Positions 24,201 to 30,800 of a stretch of DNA of 33,277 nt are shown here, piece by piece. Position 1 is the stretch's first letter, and every line of letters starts with the position of its first letter. The notes beneath the pieces are model-generated. The model did no database searches. It had not been told where the DNA came from and was given only the letters and a program-made list of their open reading frames with translations. Source of the DNA: Irineochytrium annulatum (taxonomy: Eukaryota; Chytridiomycota; Chytridiomycetes; Chytridiales; Chytridiaceae); contig JADGJL010000127.1 of the NCBI GenBank assembly GCA_027600665.1, positions 5,610 to 38,886 on the forward strand, written 5' to 3'. Both the position numbers and the translations under genes were made by a program.

Positions 24201-25094
24201 GCGTCACATCCCGATCCGATGACCAGTCTTCTGAGGTGTCGAGTCTGACATCTTCCAGCGACCACCTCTCTGAGAAATCGGACCAGACGCCAGAATGCGG
24301 CTCCGAGGACACATTCTCCATGGTCGAGAGGCCCGAGGCAAAGCCGTTTAAGGTTCTGTGCTTGCATGGTTTCGGCGCAAGCGCGAAAATCATGGAGGAT
24401 CGGCTGAAGGATATCGCGGATGCAATTCCAGAGGTTGAGTTCATATTTACGAATGCTCCCTTTGTTATGAACGACGTCGGTGAGTGTAGATGATTTAACA
24501 ATATATCGTTGCTAACATATCTCAACTGTAGCCGCGGGTCATATTATCGAGGGCCCTTACCACAAGTGGTTTGCGGATGTGAACGACTCGCTTCGGGCGG
24601 AGCATATCCAGTACTCCGCCAAAAAAGTGATGTCGCTAATCGGAGAGCTCGGTGGCGTGGACGGGCTCATTGGAGTTGGGCAGGGCGCGGAACTGGTTCA
24701 GTACCTGGATTCGACGCACCACGGGACAGCGCTGTGGCGATTCAACGTCCTCATCGCTTGCGGAAACATGATTCAAAAGTCCTTCTACTACAAGAAGTCC
24801 TTAACGCGCTCCCTTCACATCGTCGGGTCAGATCATGAGGAGGCGAGATCCGCGATCGTTCGAAAGCGCTATGCGGAGGCGCGTATTCTTCGACACAACG
24901 CCGGCCAGGACATCCCGAGGTCCGCAGGTTTTGTCGAATCTTTCTCGAGCGAGCTTCGGGTACTCCTTATGTCTGGCATCCTGGTAAGGAGACGACTTTG
25001 CAATTTACTGCCGTCGTTTGCTCTTTTCTAAATTTAAACAATCCAATTGCAGGGCATGTCTAAACCGAAGAATATCTTTCCGTTTGCGTTCTAA
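143..25094 (+). CDS. Multimodular nonribosomal peptide synthetase with C-terminal FSH1-like domain (5' partial)
   Basis: A giant NRPS that activates amino acids (A), carries them on phosphopantetheine (T), condenses (C) and epimerises (E) them. Exons: 143-308, 368-809, 898-2587, 2654-3550, 3605-3803, 3860-5910, 5960-6691, 6768-8394, 8456-8900, 8945-10568, 10668-11405, 11471-13097, 13141-13594, 13636-15271, 15322-16203, 16257-16446, 16498-16900, 16953-18594, 18666-19550, 19606-19801, 19850-20264, 20306-21944, 22044-22781, 22838-24479, 24532-24983, 25053-25094. All introns are GT-AG, 41-99 nt. The exons join to 23454 nt (7817 residues plus stop) with no frame break. Introns recur at homologous sites: GDL|GRW in every A domain, LK|xA between T and E, HH|A in T-linked C domains. 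Domain order: C(partial)-A-T, C-A-T-E, C-A-T-E, C-A-T, C-A-T, C-A-T-E, linker, FSH1-like. The start lies outside the window. The last 42-nt exon rests on a good intron (24984-25052); unspliced reading would stop at 25031. The product is unknown. Confidence 0.93.
3270..7930 (+). other. NRPS module 2: C-A-T-E
   Basis: The C domain begins near the YPTTPLQTGML motif, and its HHAIYDG motif spans the 3804-3859 intron. It lacks the intron that the other C domains have before the xxGxLxNTxP motif. The A domain (about 4785-6270) has FTSGSTGKPKG near 5270, YGPTE near 5640 and NGKIDR near 6245. Pocket residues by eye: D-A-Y-H-V-G-V-L-I. The T domain has MGGDS with Ser at 6413-6415. The E domain (about 6570-7900) has HHLVVDLVSW near 7030, EGHGRE near 7405 and FNYLGRF near 7645, all intact, so the residue added here should be epimerised to D. 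Confidence 0.87.
7940..12640 (+). other. NRPS module 3: C-A-T-E, with altered A8 region
   Basis: A C domain of the type that follows an E domain: the DMYPVTSLQFGLL start and HHSIIDG near 8480, with an intron (8395-8455) just before the DGR-type strand rather than at HH. The A domain (about 9450-10980) has the A3 P-loop near 9925 and NGKIDR near 10950. Pocket residues by eye: D-A-W-Q-Y-G-I-D-I. Its A8 motif reads GRRENQVKDRGYS, whereas the otherwise identical module 6 reads GRRDNQVKVRGYR. The T-domain Ser is at 11121-11123. The E domain (about 11280-12610) has intact HHLVIDLVSW, EGHGRE and FNYFGRF, so a D residue is expected if the A domain is active. Confidence 0.86.
9573..11205 (+). repeat. 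Duplicated A-T segment, copy 1 (module 3)
   Basis: Aligns without indels to 20949-22581 (constant offset 11376). Scattered differences occur up to about 9897. From 9898 to 11205 (about 1308 bp) I see only five differences by eye: 10690, 10715, 10729, 10742 and 10765. The 99-nt intron 10569-10667 is identical in both copies, which indicates a recent duplication or gene conversion rather than selection on protein alone. Similarity breaks sharply at 11206, just after the T domain. Confidence 0.92.
12640..15890 (+). other. NRPS module 4: C-A-T, no E
   Basis: The C domain follows an E domain and has HHSILDG near 13171-13191 plus introns at 13098-13140 and 13595-13635. It should therefore accept a D-configured donor. 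The A domain (about 14130-15640) has FTSGSTGKPKG near 14630, YGPTE near 15003 and NGKIDR near 15607. Pocket residues by eye: D-A-T-Q-F-G-L-D-N, one residue different from module 1. The shared VSDNALGC stretch after YGPTE and the GGDSM T motif (Ser 15775-15777) also tie it to module 1. No E domain, so an L residue is expected. Confidence 0.86.
15900..19230 (+). other. NRPS module 5: C-A-T, no E
   Basis: The C domain has introns at the FQ|V (16204-16256), HH|A (16447-16497) and DR|I (16901-16952) positions and the motif HHAIYDG. The A domain (about 17470-18975) has FTSGSTGKPKG near 17950 and NGKIDR near 18950. Its A5 motif is YGPAE instead of YGPTE. Pocket residues by eye: D-L-Q-T-Y-C-V-L-I, with Leu where most other A domains here have Ala. 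The T-domain Ser is at 19119-19121. No E domain follows. The substrate cannot be assigned. Confidence 0.85.
19235..23990 (+). other. NRPS module 6: C-A-T-E (terminal module)
   Basis: The C domain has the YPVSSL-like start region and an active-site motif HHAVYDA (Ala codon 19861-19863) where the other C domains have a final Gly. The A domain (about 20820-22360) is nearly identical to that of module 3, with pocket residues D-A-W-Q-Y-G-I-D-I, but it keeps the standard A8 motif GRRDNQVKVRGYR. The T-domain Ser is at 22497-22499. The E domain (about 22660-23980) has HHLVVDLLSW near 23100, EGHGRE near 23477 and FNYFGRF near 23716, all intact. A terminal E domain rather than TE, R or terminal C is unusual for a fungal synthetase. 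Confidence 0.87.
20949..22581 (+). repeat. Duplicated A-T segment, copy 2 (module 6)
   Basis: Partner of 9573-11205, including an identical 99-nt intron at 21945-22043. At the five differing sites (22066, 22091, 22105, 22118, 22141) this copy carries the residues expected for the A8 consensus, so it is probably the unaltered version. The ends of the match fall inside the A domain and just after the T domain, leaving C and E outside. Confidence 0.92.
24010..24330 (+). other. Acidic serine-rich interdomain linker
   Basis: Coding sequence between the terminal E domain and the FSH1-like domain. It is dominated by Ser, Asp and Glu with repeated SD/SE pairs, has almost no hydrophobic residues, and is expected to be disordered. 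It is in frame with both flanks inside one exon (22838-24479), so the fusion is direct and does not depend on a predicted splice. It may be just a flexible tether or a docking or phosphorylation segment; the sequence cannot decide. Confidence 0.8.
24340..25094 (+). other. FSH1-like alpha/beta-hydrolase domain lacking catalytic residues
   Basis: The last ~210 residues match the FSH1 (family of serine hydrolases) layout: strand plus LHGF at 24362-24373, a FTNAPF stretch like the xDAP segment near 24455, a nucleophile-elbow region, a GSDH acid region and an end segment in place of PGGH. The elbow reads GVGQG where the family has GxSxG, so Gly (24678-24680) replaces Ser. The final HPGGH-type motif reads HNAGQ, so Gln (24906-24908) replaces His. 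Asp in GSD (24831-24833) remains. Introns: 24480-24531 and 24984-25052. The fold is likely kept but hydrolysis is unlikely. Roles I can only infer are binding, gating or a docking platform. Confidence 0.75.
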
Positions 25095-25823
25095 TTCTGC
25101 TCATTTCTCCGTTTCAATTTAGCTGTCCCATACGTTTAAATAGCCTTACAATTTTCTCGTCATAATTCTTTACAATTCCTCCCTCACCATGTTAACGCCC
25201 TGTTCGTCGCGTTATTTTCTTCCAAGTTTCTACAATATTCCCAAGTTATTTACGAATATATCTTAAAAAGTAATATTAGCGTCCAATTATCGTCATTTGA
25301 AGGTTAATATTGAGGAATCTGATTTTTTTACCGTCGACCGCCAGCCAAGTTTGGAGCTCGCCGACCACACCCAGAATACCGCGTTTATGAGCATGTTCGC
25401 AAACAAGACAATAAATCGAAGAAAATGGCATCTGAGCGGCTGGCCAAGACGTTGCGCAAGAACATCAATATCTCTGCAATGACGGTGGGGGCGCCAGCAA
25501 GAGGGCCCCTGGGCGCAAGCCTCTGACAGGTTGACCGTGAAAATTCATCCACGATTCCGCCCGTCCGTTAGGGTCATGGACGACTGATGGACCCTTTAAT
25601 GCATGGGCGGCGTCATGGATGCCATGCCGCACCCCCAACCAGCAGTCGGCTGGGGCCTGGGCACGAAGCCGCCATCACACAAGCCTTTTCACTTGTCACG
25701 ATCGCGTCGAGGGTAGGGGTCAAAACCATCTCTTCCTTCGTCACGCACGCTCAATCTCCCAAGCTCCGCTCTCCCTACACCGTCCCCTCCCCCCTCCCCC
25801 CCCTCCTCGCGCTGAATTGCAGG
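25095..25823 (+). other. Intergenic region between NRPS and MADS-box gene
   Basis: About 730 bp with no convincing gene. The first ~190 bp are AT-rich, as expected for a 3' UTR and terminator zone, but I see no clear AATAAA there; one AATAAA occurs at about 25410. The last ~60 bp before 25824 are strongly CT-rich, typical of a fungal core promoter or 5' UTR. The sequence ttgcag directly before the ATG at 25824 could also be the 3' splice site of a 5' UTR intron. The small open frames here (for example 25297-25482) resemble nothing I know. Confidence 0.5.
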
Positions 25824-26232
25824 ATGACTGAGAAGGGTGTCGTCGCCACAAAGAGGAGCAGCCTCTCTGCCGCGGAAGCGCGCAAAAGGTCCATTGAGTT
25901 CTGCAAGGCCAAGAAGTCGATGCTGAAAAAAGTCGCTAAAATCTTCAACAAGACTGTAAGTGTGCTTGGTTACGATATATTTCAGCGATGCTCTTGACTC
26001 ATCAATCAACTCGTTTTATTTTTATTTTCTTAAAAAAAAAAACCCCCAGTCTTGCCCCATTTCTGTCACCATGTGTTCGCCGACCGGCGTAGAGTATCGG
26101 TGGAGCTCCCACGACCAGATGGTCGTCAGCACGAAGGTCTCAAAAACCCCTGGTTCCGCGTTAGCGTCTTCTCCTTCCGCTTCAACCCCGCGTCATGCCG
26201 TCAACGACAATGTCGACAGCATTTGCGTCGAT

Positions 26233-26267
<35 letters not shown>

Positions 26268-27057
26268 CAGCAGCGGCAGCAGTAATATCGGCGCTGCGAG
26301 CATCCACTCAACCTCCCCGCCGGCCTCCTCACCGTTCCTTCCCTCCTCCACACCCACAGCCACTGGCAACACGACGAACTACGGATTCCTGTTCCCGCAA
26401 ACGCTTAGTAATCCTTCCATCTTCCCCAATATCCAACCCACCACTGCATTCCCTTCGGAGTCCGAGATCCTCGCGTGGTCGCTGAGCCAGCCGCCCCCAA
26501 CCCCCTTCCACCCGCATCACCAGTCACCCCAGTTCTACGCGCAGCAGCACCAGTCGCCGCCAATGCCACCGTCGTCCTCGAATTCGCAGCCCCAATTCTC
26601 TCCCACGTCCTTGCCCCTCGACCTGGACTTGGACCTCCTCTCGTCCCTCCTTAACGACGAGGCTCGCCGCCAGCGCCAGCAGGCGCAGCAGGCGCAGCAC
26701 GACCTTCACTGTTCCTCGCTCGACCTGGAGTCGCGCATTGGCGCCGCCTGGAGGCCCGGGTCCATACCCGTTCCGGTGCCAGTGCCGGTCAACGTGCCCG
26801 ACTCTATCGCCGACGCCGGCACCCTTAACAGGCGCCCGAGTACACCTTCCTTCCACACCCAGGACGAGGAGGCTGCCGTGAGCGCCTCGGTGCTTGTTCA
26901 CCGCGATTTGGACTGGGATATCGACCTAGGCATGACCCCGACGACGTCGACGACGACGACGACTGATGCGCCGGACCCCTCGCATTTCAACCCTTACTTG
27001 TTCATGTCGGACCGCCGCGTGCCGTTGGCAGCCGGCGCCGACGATATCTTCTTTTGA
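25824..27057 (+). CDS. Divergent MADS-box (SRF-type) transcription factor
   Basis: Two exons, 25824-25955 and 26050-27057, joined in phase 0 across a GT-AG intron (25956-26049), give 379 residues. Residues about 19-64 align without gaps to MADS-box proteins, sharing the R...F.K....LKK run (RSIEFCKAKKSMLKK) in the DNA-binding helix and an S..G..Y...SS end (SPTGVEYRWSS) of the beta sheet. The splice falls inside the domain, and joining restores the alignment, which supports the intron. The rest is low complexity: a ~14-Ser run, then Pro/Ser/Gln-rich stretches, typical of activation regions. The frame is open upstream to an ATG at 25587, but that stretch is CT-rich and unlike protein, so 25824 is preferred. 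It lies between two NRPS genes on the same strand and may regulate them (inference). Fungal NRPS loci more often carry Zn2Cys6 regulators. The sequence is far from canonical Mcm1 and Rlm1, so the family call is good but the subfamily is unknown. Confidence 0.72.
26233..26283 (+). repeat. AGC trinucleotide repeat encoding poly-Ser
   Basis: Nine perfect AGC units (26233-26259) followed by AGT, AGC and GGC variants. It is read in frame as serine codons inside the MADS-box protein. A tract of this kind is likely to vary in length between strains. Confidence 0.9.
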
Positions 27058-27321
27058 TGCATTGCATATTCAGCACAATTCCTTCGTTATCCTTTGTGGC
27101 ATTTGTCCTTCATCAGCAATCGGCAAGCTCAATGCAATTACAAATCAAGCTTTTCTTGTCATTTCTCTTCGCGCAGAAGAGATCGCACCCGGTCTCGCAC
27201 TCTTTATCATTACGTCAACGTTTTTTTTTCCTTAGTAGAGTATATTCTTTATAATTAGAGCTGTCAGGGGGCGGCATTGAGGCTTTCCGCATTGCACTCA
27301 ATTTAAACCTTAAGCGCACGT

Positions 27322-27327
27322 AATAAA
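27322..27327 (+). terminator. Candidate poly(A) signal of the MADS-box gene
   Basis: AATAAA, 265 nt after the stop codon at 27055-27057, in AT-rich sequence. Fungal poly(A) signals are loose, so this is only a candidate. Confidence 0.35.
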
Positions 27328-27608
27328 ATTTAGAAGGCACAATCACATTAAAAATCTCTATTCCTATTTTCGTAAGCAAGCTAACCCTAAGTTCTCCTGT
27401 TGATAATAATTCAAGAAAAAAGCAGATTCCGCGTTAAGCGTGGGCAGCATCAGCCTTTCCGGCAACCAGCCAGACGTTCGTGGTATGCATGGCAACGTGG
27501 CAACATGCCGACCCCCGAATGTTACAGGTGTCAGGGCAAGCCCAGGGTGCGCCAACAACCCTGACTGCTTTTTGAGAACGTGTTGCTGAAAATGAGCAAC
27601 GAGAGTCC

Positions 27609-27613
27609 TATAA
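27609..27613 (+). promoter_or_regulatory. TATA-like element upstream of the second NRPS
   Basis: TATAA lies about 50 nt before ATG 27662 and about 210 nt before ATG 27825. The spacing allows either start to be served. No other core element was recognised. Confidence 0.25.
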
Positions 27614-27824
27614 CCTAGCCGCTCAAGCCATCAAAAAAAACGGACCCTACCATTTGAAGCAATGACGGACTTTTTACCACGTTTTCCATCAATCGGGAAG
27701 GTTGATGTTGCATCAGTTGCATCAGCACAACGACGCGTCAGAGCCCTGAAGCCGCGCTCACCTCACGTTTCTGGTATACTCCCTGGACGCCTCAGTTGGA
27801 AGGAGGCCCGCGTATTCGCAAGCA

Positions 27825-30800
27825 ATGCCTTCATTCGACCGCGACGACGGCCGTCACGGCCGAAGAGTCACGGAGCTTCAAAGGACACCGACGGCGTCCA
27901 TCCACTCTGACTCGGACAACAACACCGAGTTCGACGCTGCGGACCAAGCTCACATTGAGCTCATCACGGCCATCGACGCCAAAAAGGGCATGCTGACCGA
28001 CCACCATACAGAATTGGACCTGGACGCGGATCTTGATTTAAATGAGAGGGAGACCATCCTAGCGGACATCTGGAGGACCGTCCTCGGCGTCGAGCGCGAG
28101 GTGCAAATCGGGCGCGGAACCAACTTCACCGCGCTCGGCGGGAACCACGTCGCGGCCCTCCGCGTCATCGGCAGGGCCTGGAGCGCCGGATTGGACCTCC
28201 CGGCCTCGCTAAGGGTTGTGCAATGCGCCCCGCTCGCGGAGCTGGCGATGGCCGCGACCGTGGTACCGCACGATGTTGTGACGCCAACTCCTGTTGGTGG
28301 TCAAATCCCGCTGGGTCCTCGACAGCACCACATCCTCGCATGCAGCAACGTCAACGCTCAGAGCACGTCGCTGCTGCTTCGGCCCCAGAAGAGCATCAAT
28401 GCAGGAGATCTCAAGGTGAGAGTCGGCTTTAAGTTCTAGTTTCGCGGTGTGTAGCTCCATACTGACGCGACTTTCCATTTCAGGATGCGTTCGCGGCCCT
28501 CCTCTTTTGGCACGACATGCTGCGAGCGCGTTTTGTTCGTCAGCGCACTGGGAACTGGATGCAGAATGTCCAGGCGCCCGGATCGATCGTCTTCATCTTG
28601 ACAGAACACGCCTTGCGGACCGCCGATGCCCTTCCCATGCTCGTGCAAGCCGAGAGGCAGCATATCTCGGTGGAGGACGGCCGGCTTCACAGCGCCGCGC
28701 TAGTTTCGCTGCCGGACGGGTCGCAGCGTCTCCTCCTGACGATCCATAACCTCGTCGCGGACGCTCATTCCTGGACGATCCTCCTGGACAACCTCGAGGC
28801 CCTCCTCACGGGCGGGAAACTGCCCCTCAAGCAATCCGATTCCTACAAAAGTTGGTCCTCCGAGATGGTCGCCTGCGCGGCCGATTTTGAGCCGGCCGGA
28901 TGGGAACCTTACTTGCGCGACTCGGACCGGCAGGAGACACGCGTCTCGTCCACGGAACGTTTCACTATTAGGGTTGAGCTGGATGAGGAAATGGCAAGGC
29001 AGCTCCCTGCGGCCAACATGCCTTACAGGACGGACGTGCGCGAGCTCATCCTCGCGGCCCTCGTGATGTCGAAGGCCGCCTACTCGAAGAGGAACGGCGA
29101 CAGTGAGTCTGAGGCTGATCTCCGCGTGGAGATCGAGGATCACGGCAGGTACGGAGATACGTTCGGCATGGACGTGGCCGCGACCGTCGGGCCGTTCGCC
29201 AGCACGTTCCCGCTCGTTCTCGACGCCACGACATCGTCGACCATCGAGAGCGTCATTCGACATGTGAAGCAATCTTTGCGGGGCGTGCCGGACAACGGCA
29301 TCTCATATGGCATCCTCAAGCACCTGGCCTGGTCCAAGAGCTCGGTCAAGTCGCACAAGGGATACAACATCGGGTTCCGGTGCGACGGCCTCGGGACCAC
29401 GTACGGCGCGGGGAGTGCGGCCTTTCTCACGATCAAGCGCGAGGTGTCGGCGGCGTCCGAGGGCGACGGTGGGCTTAACCCGATCTTCATCAGCTGCGTG
29501 CAGGGCAGGGACTCACTTGTCGTCGATTTCACTGGCTCGGGCGACGTCATGCGCGAGTCCGACGCCAGGGCGTGGATGGAGTCGTGGCGTAAGTGCATGC
29601 GGAGGATCGTCCGGCACTGCGTCGACCCTGCCACGCTGGGCGGGAGAGACATGATGGACTCCCCGTTGATGCCATCCCTTGAGTCTATCTTTGAGACCGA
29701 GCAGGCGCTCCACGACCGGTACGGCGTGACGTCCGCCCAGATCGAGGACATGTACCCGGCGACCCCGCTGCAGTCGGGCCTGCTCGCCGCCATGATCCAG
29801 GACGCCTCCGAGTACACGATCGTTAACGTAATCGACGTCCGCGGGGGCATGGGCGTCGCCAAGCTGAGGGCCGGGTGGGCGGCCGTCGCGCGGAAGCACG
29901 CCAGCCTGCGTACGGTCTTCTGCTCACCCGGCGGATCAGGCCTGGTGCAGGCGGTGCTGAAGATGGATCGTGCAAAGTTTACCGTGCTGGCGGGGACTCA
30001 TTCGGAGGAGGAGGCCGTGGTGATGGCTGAGAGGGTCATGGCGGAGGAGCGGGCGCGCGGGTTCCGACTGGAAGATGCATCCTTTATGCGCTTTACCGTC
30101 TTGTTGCTAGGTAAGTCTTATTAGATTTATGCATTTTCGTTGCCAATACGTAGCTCACGCGCAGCGGTTATTCCTTTTAGATGACGGACGAGTCCGCGTC
30201 GTCTGGGCCTGCCATCATGCCGTCGTCGACGGCTGGTCCATCCAAATCATCCTCAACGAGTGGAGGCTAGCGTGCTCGGGCACCCGCCTCGACGCGCCGT
30301 TGGCCCACTTCCGCGACCACGTCGAGTGGCTCGGCAAGCAGCCACGTGGATCCAGTGAGACGTTTTGGAAGGCGATGTTCGCGGGCGCGCCGGAGTCGAA
30401 GGCGTTGAGTCTCCCTGTTTTCGATGAGGCGTCGCTAGGGGGTAGGTCGGCGTACACAGATGTCCTGAGCTCGGTCACCCTGCGCTCGCTGGAGAAAGTC
30501 TGCCGGAACCTGCATGTGACCGTTAGCTCGCTCGTGCGCGCGGCTTGGGCCCTCACATTGAAGCACTATACGTGCAGTTCGGACGTCCTCTTTGGGTCGA
30601 TCGTATCTGGCCGTGATCAGGGTTTAGAGGGATCGGATGGGTAAGTTTACCCTTTGAGAGTCTTTCGGCCTCCTCCATCATCGCTGACACGTTTGTCTGC
30701 TAGTATCGTGGGAATGCTCATCAACACCGTACCAATCCCGATTCGTGCTCCGTCGACGATGACTATGGCGGAGTTCTTGAAGCATGCTCAGACGCTGTCG

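Larger units (their letters stand above)
27058..27824 (+). other. Intergenic region between MADS-box gene and second NRPS
   Basis: About 770 bp. It holds the presumed 3' UTR of the MADS-box gene and the presumed promoter of the second NRPS. The half before about 27420 is AT-rich; the rest is mixed. An open frame from ATG 27662 to 27910 overlaps the NRPS start in another frame and is discussed with that gene. I see no RNA gene or mobile element. Confidence 0.5.

Noticed and set aside
25297..25482. Small plus-strand open frame in the first intergenic region
   Set aside because: 61 codons with no recognisable motif, no supporting promoter or splice context; indistinguishable from chance.
25587..25823. 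Upstream in-frame ATG that would add 79 residues to the MADS-box protein
   Set aside because: The added stretch comes from CT-rich leader-like sequence and would push the normally N-terminal MADS domain inward; kept only as an alternative start.
26233..26283. AGC tract as a CRISPR-like or structural repeat
   Set aside because: It is a simple in-frame triplet run coding serine, without spacers.
27364..27558. Small minus-strand open frame in the second intergenic region
   Set aside because: 64 codons, no recognisable features, close to the expected chance length.
29140..29862. Minus-strand open frame of 240 codons opposite the second NRPS
   Set aside because: It is antisense to well-matched E and C domains in GC-rich sequence and has no recognisable protein features.
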